Positions 15,600 to 24,096 of a stretch of 64,000 nucleotides of DNA are shown one piece after another. The position numbers were made by a program, and so were the translations under genes. How positions within the stretch are numbered: the first letter of the stretch is position 1; each line of letters starts with the position of its first letter. Under the pieces are notes generated by a model. That model saw only the letters and a program-made list of their open reading frames with translations. It searched no databases and was not told the origin of the DNA. The DNA comes from Pontibacter rufus (GTDB lineage Bacteria; Bacteroidota; Bacteroidia; Cytophagales; Hymenobacteraceae), in the NCBI RefSeq assembly GCF_015694705.1, contig NZ_JADQDR010000001.1:868001-932000 (forward strand), written 5' to 3'.

Positions 15600-16394
15600 A
15601 TGAACGGATATGAATTATCGAGACAGTGGTTCGACTTTGCGTTTGAAAATCCAGACAAAGTCAGCGTTACGCAAACTGCGCTGTACATGTGGTTGATAGA
15701 AGCAAACAACAGAGCGGGCTTTGTTGAAAAGCTCTCTTTTAACACCGAAGATGCGTGTATGGCCATCGGCGTCAGCAACAGAAAAACGGTGTGGAAAGCA
15801 CTAAATGAGCTGGCGGAGAATGGATTTGTAAACATCGTTTTGAAGTCCTGTAATCAGAACAAACCTTCTGTGATCAGCCTGAAAGTAGCCAAAATTAAAA
15901 CTGCCGGGGCACTTGATAAAGCCCTGATGAGGCAGTCCAAAAAACGGACTACCGCGGAAACAGCGGACGGACAAGCAGGGGAACAGCGCGCGGACTACCG
16001 CGGTAACAGCGCGGAAACAGCGGACGGACACTCTTATAAACCACAAACAACAAACAATAAACAGGGAAATAGGGAAACTATGCCCCCGGATGGCTTTAAT
16101 AACCCTCTTCAAAAATCAAAAACAGTTTACCTGGATTGCGTGCGGCTTTTGCGGCAGGAGCATGAAGCCCTTGTACGCAAATTTGGTAAGGAAAAAGCAG
16201 AGTGGATGATTGAACGCCTGAACAACCACAAAATGGGCAAAGGGGAGCTTTGGTACGAATCTGATTACCATGTCCTGCTGGGCTGGGTGGCCTCGGCAGC
16301 GGAAAAGGACTTCAGGAAAACAAATACACCAGTGCCAGCATCCAACAAATTCAGTATCCAGGCCGCCATCAGGAAACAAAACGCCATCGCATGA
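15600..16394 (+). CDS. replication initiator, phage O-like
   Basis: The 264-residue protein has an N-terminal winged-helix domain (about 1-100) with 'YELSRQWFDFAFENPDKV', 'QTALYMWLIEANNR' and 'AIGVSNRKTVWKALNELAENGF', the layout seen in lambda O-type and DnaD-type initiators. A hydrophilic linker (about 110-165) follows. The C-terminal domain with 'AEWMIERLNNHK' and 'YESDYHVLLGWV' may recruit the helicase. Its last codons overlap the dnaB start as ATGA. The linker is encoded by repeated GC-rich DNA that I take as the origin. The protein would bind there and load DnaB. Confidence 0.75.
   Translation: MNGYELSRQWFDFAFENPDKVSVTQTALYMWLIEANNRAGFVEKLSFNTEDACMAIGVSNRKTVWKALNELAENGFVNIVLKSCNQNKPSVISLKVAKIKTAGALDKALMRQSKKRTTAETADGQAGEQRADYRGNSAETADGHSYKPQTTNNKQGNRETMPPDGFNNPLQKSKTVYLDCVRLLRQEHEALVRKFGKEKAEWMIERLNNHKMGKGELWYESDYHVLLGWVASAAEKDFRKTNTPVPASNKFSIQAAIRKQNAIA
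15945..16030 (+). repeat. iteron-like repeats, candidate replication origin
   Basis: Two direct repeats interleave here. CGGACTACCGCGG occurs at 15945-15957 and 15991-16003, and GCGGAAACAGCGGACGGACA occurs at 15954-15973 and 16011-16030, both perfect. CCGCGG palindromes sit inside. An A/T-rich stretch (caaacaacaaacaataaac) follows at about 16041. Lambdoid origins have this plan: iterons in the linker part of the O gene followed by an AT-rich unwinding region. Origin function is inferred. Confidence 0.55.
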
Positions 16395-17815
16395 GCCATA
16401 ACGCCAAAACGATGCCCCACAGCAAAGAGCTGGAACGGTTGGTGCTGGGCGCCGTGCTGACAGACCGGAACACGATGAACACCTGCATAGAGCTCATACC
16501 GGATCTTGATTTCTTCTATGATATCCGGCATCAGCAGATATACCAGTCGCTGCTCAACCTGCGCAGCAAAGACTTTGACATCGACCTGATGACCTGTACG
16601 CAGCAGCTCCGGCAGGAAGGCCATTTGGAAACCGTGGGCGGCGCCATTTACATCGCCGAACTGGCCTCTCTCGTCAACTCTGGCCTGCACATCGAATCGC
16701 ACATCCGTAAGCTGCAGGAAGCCTATATCAAGCGCAGAATTATCGTTTCGGCGGACACCCTGCTGCAACAGGCCTTTGACCCGGGCACTGACGCCTTGGA
16801 AAACCTGGCCGACACCCAGGTGGAGATTATGCGCCTGGCAGAGATACTGGACAAGAAAGGCGAGCACAGCATGTACCAAGTTGTAGATACCACGCTGAAA
16901 GACCTGGTGGCCAAATCAAAAGGACAGGAGCTGACAGGTATTCCTTCGGCTATTCGGGCCATTAACACCATCACGGCGGGGTATCAGCCTACGGATTTGA
17001 TTATTGTCGCTGCGCGCCCTTCCATGGGTAAAACTGCTTTCGCGCTAAACGAAGTGCGGGTTGCGGCTATTCAGTACCAGGTGCCCGTGGCCTTTTTCAG
17101 CCTGGAGATGAGCTATGTACAGTTAGGCAAGCGCCTCATCAGCTCGGAGACCCGGATAGATTCCAACACGCTGAAAAAGCCTTCTACCTTGTCGGACTTC
17201 CAGTGGCAGAAGCTTGCGACAGACACCGCGAAGCTTTCCGGTGCGCCGATATACGTGGATGACACGGCAGGCCTGACGATTATGCAGCTCCGCGCCAAAG
17301 CCGCCCGGATGGTGGCCAAGTACGGCATCAAGCTGATAGTGGTGGATTACCTGCAGTTGATCAAGAACCCGGCATACAAAAACAGGGAGCAGGAGATAAG
17401 CAGCATTACCAGGGAGCTGAAGCTGATGGCCAAAGACCTGCATGTGCCTGTAATCGCTTTGGCACAGCTGAGCAGGGCCGTGGAAGCCAGGGGAGACAAA
17501 ACCCCGCAGCTTTCGGACCTGCGGGAATCCGGTGCCATTGAGCAGGATGCGGATATCATCACCTTCCTGATGCGCCCTGAATATTACGGCATGACAGAAG
17601 ATGAAGATGGTTACCCGACGGCAGGCCTGACGAAATTCATTATTGCCAAGCACCGGAACGGAGACCTGGGAGAAATATGGCTTGAGCATGATTTGCCGCA
17701 CAACCTTTACGGCGACATCGGCACTCTGAGTCGGGAAACCAGCATGCCGGTAAGCCAATTTGAGCAGGAGCCGACGCATAATTTTTACGAGAAAGATGAT
17801 GATATGCCTTTTTGA
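16391..17815 (+). CDS. dnaB: replicative DNA helicase DnaB
   Basis: The 474-residue protein is full length for DnaB. The N-terminal domain starts 'LERLVLGAVLTD' and includes 'DFFYDIRHQQIYQSLLNL'. The RecA-like domain has Walker A ARPSMGKT near residues 210-217, 'FFSLEMS' and Walker B 'LIVVDYLQLI'. 'LSDLRESGAIEQDADII' and 'KHRNGDLG' complete the DnaB set. It unwinds DNA as a hexamer at the phage fork, loaded by the initiator whose gene overlaps it by 4 bp. A short acidic tail with 'DDMPF' ends the protein, like the tip used by SSB-type proteins. Confidence 0.95.
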   Translation: MSHNAKTMPHSKELERLVLGAVLTDRNTMNTCIELIPDLDFFYDIRHQQIYQSLLNLRSKDFDIDLMTCTQQLRQEGHLETVGGAIYIAELASLVNSGLHIESHIRKLQEAYIKRRIIVSADTLLQQAFDPGTDALENLADTQVEIMRLAEILDKKGEHSMYQVVDTTLKDLVAKSKGQELTGIPSAIRAINTITAGYQPTDLIIVAARPSMGKTAFALNEVRVAAIQYQVPVAFFSLEMSYVQLGKRLISSETRIDSNTLKKPSTLSDFQWQKLATDTAKLSGAPIYVDDTAGLTIMQLRAKAARMVAKYGIKLIVVDYLQLIKNPAYKNREQEISSITRELKLMAKDLHVPVIALAQLSRAVEARGDKTPQLSDLRESGAIEQDADIITFLMRPEYYGMTEDEDGYPTAGLTKFIIAKHRNGDLGEIWLEHDLPHNLYGDIGTLSRETSMPVSQFEQEPTHNFYEKDDDMPF

Positions 17816-17853
17816 AACAGACTTTCAATAATAATCCTTAAGAAACCTGAGCA

Positions 17854-20376
17854 ATGAAACAAAAGAAGAAAATCGATTACCAGGACTTCCTGGAAAGCAA
17901 GATACTCACTGTTGAAAATGTGGGTTTCCAGGTTCGCACCATCTCGGATGTCCTTTTCCCGCACCAGCGCGACATCGTGCATTGGTCCCTGCAGGGCGGC
18001 CGGCGTGCCATCTTCTGCTCCTTCGGGATTGGAAAAACTATCATGCAGCTGGAAATCGCACGTCAGTGTATACTGCAGACAGGCAAGTCTTTTCTGCAGG
18101 GCATACCGCTGGGCGTGTTGGGGGAGTTCAAAGATGATGCTGCGATGCTGGGGGTTGAGGTGCATTATGTTACCGACATGCACGATGTAAAAACAATTGA
18201 AAACAATATTAAGGGACCGGCCATCTTCATCAGCAATTACGAGCGCATCCGGGATGGCAACTTTACACCGGAACACTTTGGAGGTGTGAGCTTTGACGAA
18301 GGCGACGCTATCCGCAACCTGGACACCAAAACATCGGATTACATCCTGCACGAGATGTCAAAGATTCCGTTGCGCTTCATTGCAACGGCCACGCCGGCGC
18401 CGAATGAGTACACGGAGATACTGAACTATGCAGAGTTCTTAGGTATTTGCGACCGTGGCCAGGCCTTAACCCGCTTCTTTCAGAGGGATTCAACTAGTGC
18501 CGGGAACCTGACCTTGTACCCGCACAAAGAAAAGGAATTCTGGATATGGGTAAGAAGCTGGGCTATTTTCGTGGAGCATCCGAGCGATTTAGGCTATTCG
18601 GATGAAGGCTACAACCTGCCGGATCTGAAAATACACTACCATGAGGTAAGCGTAGAGGACAGGGGTGTTCTGACTGACAGAGATGGGAATGTGAAAATGT
18701 TTGCTGATGCTTCCAAAGGCTTAAGCGAAAGTGCAAGGGAGAAGCGCAGCAGCCTCGAAATACGTGTAGCCAAAGCTATAGAAATCGTAAAGAATGAACC
18801 GGACGCACATTGGCTGATATGGCATGACCTGGAGGATGAGCGCAAATTGATAGAAAAACAACTACCAGGAGTGCAGTCTGTTTTCGGCTCCCAAAAGAAC
18901 GAAACAAAAGAGCATCTTTTAAATGATTTTAAGCACGGAAAATATCAGTACCTCGCCACAAAACCAACCATTGCCGGCGCTGGATGTAATTTCCAGCAGT
19001 ATTGCCATAACGCGGTATTTGTAGGAATCGGGTATAAGTTCAAGGATTTCATCCAGGCCATACACCGTATCCAGCGATTCCGGCAGGCGCAAGAAGTTCA
19101 CATTCACCTGGTCTATACCGATGCAGAGACGGAGGTACTGAAAAAGCTCGAGGCTAAATGGGCGCGCCACAAGGAGATGATTGCCGAAATGACGGCTCTG
19201 ATGAAAAAGTACGGGCTGTCACAGGCTGATGCCATCACTGACCTGAAAAGGAGCATGATTATAGAGCGCAAAGTGGTAAGCGGAAAAAACTTCACCTGCA
19301 TTCATAACGATGCCACAGAAGAGGCGAGGGTTATAAAGGATAACAGTATCGACATGATACTTACGTCGATTCCCTTCAGTGATCAGTACGAGTACTGTGA
19401 GAGCTACCGGGATTTCGGGCACAACAACGGTAATGAAGGATTCTTTCTTCAAATGGACTTCCTGACACCTGAGCTGCTTCGCATCACAAAGCCCGGAAGG
19501 ATAGCCGCCATTCATGTGAAAGACAGGATTCAGTTCAGCTACCAGAATGGCGTAGGCTTTACTTCGCTGATAGACTTCTCTGGCCAGACAGTAGCGCACT
19601 TCTTAAAGCACGGCTGGTGGTTGTTAGGCAAGCACATCATTACGACGGATGTCGTTCGTGAAAATAATCAGACTTACCGCCTCGGCTGGACGGAAAACTG
19701 CAAGGACAGCACCAAGATGGGCAGCGGCTCCCCTGAATACCTGTTGGTGTTCCGCAAGGCTCCGACCGATACCTCCAATGCTTACGCCGATGAGCGCGTC
19801 GTAAAGACAAAGCAAGCCTACACCCGCGGACGCTGGCAGCTGGATGCACACGCACACTGGACCAGCTCTGGCAACCGGCTGCTGACGCCTGAGGAATTAA
19901 GGAAAATGGATTTAGGCAAAATCGGTAAGTGGTGGGCTGCTTACTGTGAGCAAAACCCTTACAACTTCGAAACACACGTTGACCTTTGCGAAGCATTGGA
20001 TAGTATGGGTAAGCTGCCGAGTTCCTTTATGGCTATACCGCCGAAATCAAAGACAGATGCTGTTTGGGATGATGTGAACCGGATGAACACGCTTAATACC
20101 AGCCAGAGCCACAAGCGCCAGGAAAAGCACGTTTGCCCGTTGCAGTTTGATATTATCGACAGAGCACTGGAACGCTATTCAAATCTCGGAGACACGATAT
20201 ACGACCCGTTCGGCGGCATCATGAGCACACCGGTACGATGCATCGTGAAAGGCCGGAAAGGTGTAGCCACTGAGTTAAATGAAGGCTACTGGAAAGATGG
20301 TGTGCAGTACTGCAGGGAAGCTGAGTATAAGCAATCAGTACCCACCCTCTTTGATGTACTTCAGGAAGCATCTTAA
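17854..20376 (+). CDS. SF2 helicase fused to an N6/N4 DNA methyltransferase
   Basis: The 840-residue protein has two enzymes in one chain. Residues 35-455 form a superfamily-2 helicase: Walker A GIGKT (58-62), DEGD at 148-151, motif III TAT (178-180) and motif VI 'QAIHRIQRFRQ' near 401-411. Residues 475-825 form a beta-class DNA methyltransferase: motif IV reads TSIPF (504-508) instead of the usual (D/N/S)PP(Y/F), and motif I 'YDPFGG' follows at 783-788, the order typical of class beta. Relatives occur in phages. Likely role: ATP-driven translocation with adenine or cytosine modification of phage DNA against host restriction. The altered motif IV leaves activity uncertain. Confidence 0.85.
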   Translation: MKQKKKIDYQDFLESKILTVENVGFQVRTISDVLFPHQRDIVHWSLQGGRRAIFCSFGIGKTIMQLEIARQCILQTGKSFLQGIPLGVLGEFKDDAAMLGVEVHYVTDMHDVKTIENNIKGPAIFISNYERIRDGNFTPEHFGGVSFDEGDAIRNLDTKTSDYILHEMSKIPLRFIATATPAPNEYTEILNYAEFLGICDRGQALTRFFQRDSTSAGNLTLYPHKEKEFWIWVRSWAIFVEHPSDLGYSDEGYNLPDLKIHYHEVSVEDRGVLTDRDGNVKMFADASKGLSESAREKRSSLEIRVAKAIEIVKNEPDAHWLIWHDLEDERKLIEKQLPGVQSVFGSQKNETKEHLLNDFKHGKYQYLATKPTIAGAGCNFQQYCHNAVFVGIGYKFKDFIQAIHRIQRFRQAQEVHIHLVYTDAETEVLKKLEAKWARHKEMIAEMTALMKKYGLSQADAITDLKRSMIIERKVVSGKNFTCIHNDATEEARVIKDNSIDMILTSIPFSDQYEYCESYRDFGHNNGNEGFFLQMDFLTPELLRITKPGRIAAIHVKDRIQFSYQNGVGFTSLIDFSGQTVAHFLKHGWWLLGKHIITTDVVRENNQTYRLGWTENCKDSTKMGSGSPEYLLVFRKAPTDTSNAYADERVVKTKQAYTRGRWQLDAHAHWTSSGNRLLTPEELRKMDLGKIGKWWAAYCEQNPYNFETHVDLCEALDSMGKLPSSFMAIPPKSKTDAVWDDVNRMNTLNTSQSHKRQEKHVCPLQFDIIDRALERYSNLGDTIYDPFGGIMSTPVRCIVKGRKGVATELNEGYWKDGVQYCREAEYKQSVPTLFDVLQEAS

Positions 20377-20425
20377 ACCTGTGGCTTACAAGAGGCAGTA
20401 TTTACCACTTTTCAATCAGTAATTT

Positions 20426-21634
20426 ATGAGAAATCAGACAAACATATTTGAGGGAACAAAACGCCTGCAAATGACAGAAGGCATAGAGTTGACGCGCCAA
20501 AGCCTACTTGCCTATGGGCCTACACACAAGCACTGGTGCATCGCCTGGAGCGGTGGCAAGGATAGCTCAACGCTGGTTACGTTGGTGGTGTGGATGATCC
20601 AATCAGGCAAGATACCTGCACCTGAGACGCTGACAGTAATGTATGCCGATACCCGCCTGGAGCTTTCGCCGCTGTGGTTCGCTGCGCAGGACATAATGCA
20701 AGAATTGAGGGAGATTGGCATAGAAGTACGCACAGTAATGGCTCCACTTGAAAAACGCTTTATGACCTACATCTTAGGTCGGGGTGTGCCACCGCCCAAC
20801 AACAATACCTTTCGCTGGTGTACTCGCCAAATCAAAATAGATCCGATGAAGCATGAGTTGGAGAAGTTGTTTGCTGAAAAAGAGGAGAAGGTTCTGATGC
20901 TGACAGGAGTTCGTCAGGGAGAAAGTGCCATCCGAGACCAGCGCATCATGATGAGCTGCGGCAAAGATGGCGCCGAATGTGGGCAGGGTTGGTATCAGGA
21001 AACAATGCCGGATCAGCTTTGCGACACTTTGGCCCCAATACTTCATTGGCGGGTGTGCCATGTATGGGAGTGGCTCAAGCATTGGGCACCAATGGAAGAG
21101 TATGGCGACTGGAGTACGGCAGCCATTGCAGACGCTTACGGTGGCGATGAGGCAGAAGAAATCAACGCCCGTACCGGTTGCACAGGGTGCCCACTGGCAC
21201 AGAAAGACAGCGCACTGGATACAGTTATCAAACAGCCGCGCTGGGCTTATCTGGCACCACTCAAAAGGCTTAAACCGCTCTGGCGCGAATTGAGGAAACC
21301 AGAGAACCGGTTGCGGAAAACGGGCCTTGAAGAAGGCGGCAAAAATAAGCAACGCATGGGGCCGCTAACAATGGAAGCCAGAAAGATGGCTTTAACCGAA
21401 GTACTTGCCATACAGCAAGAGGTAAACGAAGTTGCCGTAAAGAGTGGCCGGCCTGCAATCGACATTCTGAGCGATAAAGAAGAAGCATTTATTCGGCAAT
21501 GTTGGGCAGATAACGTCTGGCCGAATAAATGGACAGGTGAGGAACCAACTGCTGATACACCTATGGAAATGATTTATAGAGACGGCACCGTGCAGGCCAT
21601 GCTCTTTGCCGAGTTCAACACAATCTTTCACTAA
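20426..21634 (+). CDS. PAPS reductase / DndC-like phosphoadenosine family protein
   Basis: The 402-residue protein has the ATP pyrophosphatase loop SGGKDS (42-47), then 'MYADTRLELSPLW', 'FRWCTRQIKIDPM' with Cys132, 'LTGVRQGESAIR' (159-170) and later Cys252-x2-Cys255 (TGCTGCPLA). GVRxxES and the scattered cysteines are closer to DndC, the iron-sulfur protein of DNA phosphorothioation, than to assimilatory CysH. Stand-alone phage members are common and their substrate is unknown. Here it lies between the methyltransferase fusion and two nuclease genes, which makes a DNA- or nucleotide-directed sulfur or adenylyl chemistry plausible. The stop overlaps the next start (TAATGG). Confidence 0.8.
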   Translation: MRNQTNIFEGTKRLQMTEGIELTRQSLLAYGPTHKHWCIAWSGGKDSSTLVTLVVWMIQSGKIPAPETLTVMYADTRLELSPLWFAAQDIMQELREIGIEVRTVMAPLEKRFMTYILGRGVPPPNNNTFRWCTRQIKIDPMKHELEKLFAEKEEKVLMLTGVRQGESAIRDQRIMMSCGKDGAECGQGWYQETMPDQLCDTLAPILHWRVCHVWEWLKHWAPMEEYGDWSTAAIADAYGGDEAEEINARTGCTGCPLAQKDSALDTVIKQPRWAYLAPLKRLKPLWRELRKPENRLRKTGLEEGGKNKQRMGPLTMEARKMALTEVLAIQQEVNEVAVKSGRPAIDILSDKEEAFIRQCWADNVWPNKWTGEEPTADTPMEMIYRDGTVQAMLFAEFNTIFH

Positions 21635-22068
21635 TGGCCATACAGAAAACAGAAATCATCACCGCAGAGCAGGCCCGGCTTATACTTGCCGGTTGCGGCA
21701 AAGCGGCACTGAAGCCCAGGCGCAAAAAGACTGATGCCGAGAAGCAGCTGGAGCAGGCTCTGCAGCAGCACCGCATCCGGGAGCTGGAGAAGGCCACCGG
21801 CCAGCAGGTCATAGCAGAGCACGATTTCCATCCGGAGCGCAAATGGCGCTTTGATTTCTACCTGCCTGAAAGCCGCATCGCTATTGAAGTGGAGGGCGGC
21901 GCCTGGACGCAAGGCAGGCACACCAGAGGCAAAGGCTTTCTGGATGACTGCAATAAGTATAACACCGCGCAAGTGATGGGCATCCGGGTGCTGCGCTTCT
22001 CACCTGACCAGCTGCTGCAGCCGAATGCCCTTAGCATTATCAAACAGGCAATTCAAACTAAAATTTAA
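21634..22068 (+). CDS. PD-(D/E)XK endonuclease, DUF559/Vsr-like
   Basis: The 144-residue protein has a helical start (EKQLEQALQQHRIR), then the nuclease core 'WRFDFYLPESRIAIEVEGG' with Asp74 and Glu85-x-Glu87, followed by 'HTRGKGFLDDCNKYNTAQVMGIRVLRFSPDQL'. This is the DUF559/Vsr-like arrangement common in phages, where such proteins act on DNA junctions, mismatches or nicks. It could process recombination intermediates made by the Rad52-like protein. It starts 1 bp inside the preceding stop, so the two are translationally coupled. Confidence 0.8.
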   Translation: MAIQKTEIITAEQARLILAGCGKAALKPRRKKTDAEKQLEQALQQHRIRELEKATGQQVIAEHDFHPERKWRFDFYLPESRIAIEVEGGAWTQGRHTRGKGFLDDCNKYNTAQVMGIRVLRFSPDQLLQPNALSIIKQAIQTKI

Positions 22069-22071
22069 AAC

Positions 22072-22701
22072 ATGACAGAGACAGAGCTGGCGCGAAAGTT
22101 CATCTCCTATTTTGCGGAATATGACATATACAACGAAGTACCGGCAGCCGGCATCATAGATTTTGTAGCGGTGATGGGCAATGTCAGGACAGCCGTTGAG
22201 GTGAAGACTACTTTCAACTGGAAAGTATTTGAGCAAGCCTACAAGAATCGAAATTATGCGCATTACTCATACATCGCTGTGCCTTACAACAAGGATGGCC
22301 ATTTCAGGGAGCGTCTATGCAAAGATTATGGCATAGGTCTATTGTACTGGAATCAAAATCCAAAGTGCGCACTCTATACTACTGAGGCGATATACGTGAA
22401 GGAGGCCGTAGCGCCAAATCTAAATCGGAAGATTGTTAAGATTGTATTAAAAGATTACATGAAAGAATCCGTTGCCGGTTCCCAGAGCCAACGAGTGACG
22501 GCTTTCGGCAACACTGTGAATCTGATAACTCACTACCTGAAGTTCAGAGCGGGCGGCAGGTGTTCTATAAAGCGCATCATTGAGGTTGTAGACCATCATT
22601 ATGGTTCAAATACATCTGCTCGCCAGTGTATTATAAATATGTGTCAAGCCGGAGTAATCAAGGATTTTGAGTATGATAACGGATTTATAAAGCTTAAATA
22701 A
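22072..22701 (+). CDS. putative PD-(D/E)XK nuclease with C-terminal winged helix
   Basis: The 209-residue protein opens with 'ELARKFISYFAEYDIYNEVP' and 'GIIDFVAVMGNVRTAVEVKTT', giving Asp30 and Glu43-x-Lys45 of a restriction-like nuclease fold. The middle has 'YSYIAVPY' and 'YGIGLLYWNQ'. The C-terminal 70 residues ('HYLKFRAGGRCSIKRIIEVV', 'ARQCIINMCQAGVIKDFEY') look like a winged helix. The layout suits a DNA-binding nuclease or accessory protein for the methyltransferase module. I do not recognise a named family. Confidence 0.6.
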   Translation: MTETELARKFISYFAEYDIYNEVPAAGIIDFVAVMGNVRTAVEVKTTFNWKVFEQAYKNRNYAHYSYIAVPYNKDGHFRERLCKDYGIGLLYWNQNPKCALYTTEAIYVKEAVAPNLNRKIVKIVLKDYMKESVAGSQSQRVTAFGNTVNLITHYLKFRAGGRCSIKRIIEVVDHHYGSNTSARQCIINMCQAGVIKDFEYDNGFIKLK

Positions 22702-22703
22702 TT

Positions 22704-22913
22704 ATGAAAGAAAAACTAACCAACCTACAGCCAGGCCAGGAGCTTAACACGCTGGCAGGCCCGGCAACGTTCCTCAAATTCCAGAAGGGCAACTTCCATG
22801 ACCAAAATTACCAGGTGCAGTTTCACAATGGAAAAACAGCATGGTATTCAGCAGACCAGCTGAAGGAGGCCAACATGCCGGATAGCGTTCGTGCACAGGA
22901 GGAGCTGTTATGA
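22704..22913 (+). CDS. small hypothetical protein
   Basis: A 69-residue protein 2 bp after the previous gene and overlapping the next start as ATGA. It reads 'LQPGQELNTLAGPATFLKFQ' and 'YQVQFHNGKTAWYSADQL', a small beta-barrel pattern with a conserved-looking aromatic tail. Function unknown. Confidence 0.55.
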   Translation: MKEKLTNLQPGQELNTLAGPATFLKFQKGNFHDQNYQVQFHNGKTAWYSADQLKEANMPDSVRAQEELL

Positions 22914-23158
22914 AAGAACCTGTTACATATCAAAACCTGTTCGGCGAAACTATCACGGTTTCCAATAAGAAAGCAAACCCACTCCTGAAGCTTTTTGGCA
23001 AAGGCCCGGAAGGAGAACGCTGCAAGAGCTGCAGGCACCTTTATGGAAAGGAATATGATAAAGTTTACTATAAGTGCGAACTCAGAGGCGATACGAACGG
23101 CCCAGGCACAGACCACCGTGTGAACTGGCCAGCGTGTGGAAAATTTGAAGCAGAATAG
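22910..23158 (+). CDS. small zinc-binding phage protein
   Basis: The 82-residue protein has four cysteines arranged C-x2-C ('RCKSCRHLYG'), one Cys in 'YYKCELRG' and one in 'DHRVNWPACGKFE'. This pattern with the D-H-R-x-x-W-P-A-C ending recurs in many phage genomes and would bind one zinc ion. Function not established. It is translationally coupled to the preceding gene. Confidence 0.65.
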   Translation: MKEPVTYQNLFGETITVSNKKANPLLKLFGKGPEGERCKSCRHLYGKEYDKVYYKCELRGDTNGPGTDHRVNWPACGKFEAE

Positions 23159-23177
23159 TTAAATATCTTATAATGAA

Positions 23178-23336
23178 ATGGATCAGTCAGAAAAGGAAGC
23201 GGTAGTAAAAGTTGCAGTCGAGGAAAGTAGCAAAATACTTTATATCACGATGCAACTATGTGAAATCAAAAACCACATATCCAGCACTGTGGAATTAGGG
23301 GGTGTACTGTATGAATTAACCTTTAAAAAAGCATAA
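23178..23336 (+). CDS. small hypothetical protein
   Basis: A 52-residue frame 19 bp after the zinc protein: 'DQSEKEAVVKVAVEESSKIL' then 'ELGGVLYELTFKKA'. It fits the tight spacing of this operon; no family recognised. Confidence 0.4.
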   Translation: MDQSEKEAVVKVAVEESSKILYITMQLCEIKNHISSTVELGGVLYELTFKKA

Positions 23337-23352
23337 CAAATCAATCATACTT

Positions 23353-23745
23353 ATGGAAAACACAACAGACAAATTCGAGAACTGGGCCATCGTGGAAATC
23401 ATGGGCCATATCAAATGCGCAGGACTTGCGCAGACTGTCACCTTCGGCAACACAGTCATGCTGCGAGTGGACATACCGGAAACATCAAAGCAACCCGCTC
23501 ATACTAAGATGTACGGCATGAGCAGTATCTTCTCGATTAGCCCCGTAACTGAGGACGTAGCCCGCTCTCATGCCGAAGCCTGGAACATACAGCCTATTAT
23601 TGCCTATGAGGTGCAGAATGCCTATCAGAAGCGTTTTGATGAAGCAGTAGAAAAAGCCGTGGAGCGCAAGATGAATCCACAATTAGAAAGCAGGTATCTT
23701 GAAGATGATGGCTTTCCTGATTTCGATGATTATGAACGACCATGA
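23353..23745 (+). CDS. conserved phage protein of unknown function
   Basis: The 130-residue protein has 'NWAIVEIMGHIKCAGLAQTVTFGNTVMLRVDIPE' with a GxxKxAGxxxE-like line, then 'MYGMSSIFSISPVTEDVARS'. Proteins with this 'WAIVEIMGH..AG' start are frequent in phage early regions and are sometimes mislabelled as acetyltransferases. It is the last gene of the early operon, before a terminator. Confidence 0.65.
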   Translation: MENTTDKFENWAIVEIMGHIKCAGLAQTVTFGNTVMLRVDIPETSKQPAHTKMYGMSSIFSISPVTEDVARSHAEAWNIQPIIAYEVQNAYQKRFDEAVEKAVERKMNPQLESRYLEDDGFPDFDDYERP

Positions 23746-23873
23746 ATGCTATACCCTCAGGTATAGCAGAAATTAAGCATATGAATAACAAGGGGTGTAT
23801 CTATATCAATTCCAAGAATATACGTATATTGCATTGTTAAGAGATTTTAAGGAAGGTTTGATTTCATAGCTCG

Positions 23874-23905
23874 GAAAAGGGGCGCGTCATTGGCGTGCCT
23901 TTTTC
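23874..23905 (+). terminator. early-operon terminator
   Basis: AAAAGG-G-GCGCG (from 23875) pairs with CGTGC-CTTTTT via one G-U pair and one bulged G around the loop TCATTGG; a T-run follows. It closes the long early operon. The stretch 23746-24096 (about 350 bp) otherwise contains the tRNA-like gene and no protein gene I can support. Confidence 0.7.
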
Positions 23906-23920
23906 TTAAGTTTAAATAAA

Positions 23921-24034
23921 TGCGCTGTTAGTGTAAGGGTAGCACACTATACCGAGCCAAAGCAGAAACTACTGTGAACAGCACGTGCACAGCTGCAATG
24001 CTATAGAAGTGGGGTTCAAGTCCCCGCAGCGTTC
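23921..24034 (+). tRNA. tRNA-like RNA with a hairpin inserted in the anticodon arm
   Basis: A tRNA cloverleaf is partly visible. The acceptor arms are GCGCTG (23922-23927) and CAGCGT (24027-24032). The D arm is GTGT-loop-GCAC (23931-23945), with the TA typical before it. The T arm is TGGGG-TTCAAGT-CCCCG (24010-24026), whose loop has the invariant TTCRA-T pattern. The anticodon stem CTATA (23947-23951) and TATAG (24002-24006) is separated by 50 nt instead of 7. Inside is a second hairpin: GCAG/CTGC and CTGTG/CACAG, 23962-23996. No canonical U33-anticodon is evident, the end pair is weak and the variable loop has only 3 nt. It could be an intron-bearing tRNA, a decayed tRNA or a tRNA mimic. Confidence 0.5.
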
Positions 24035-24096
24035 AAGATGTAGTCACGTACATCGTCTGTATACTCATACTATGCAGGCAAATATCTTTATAAAGT

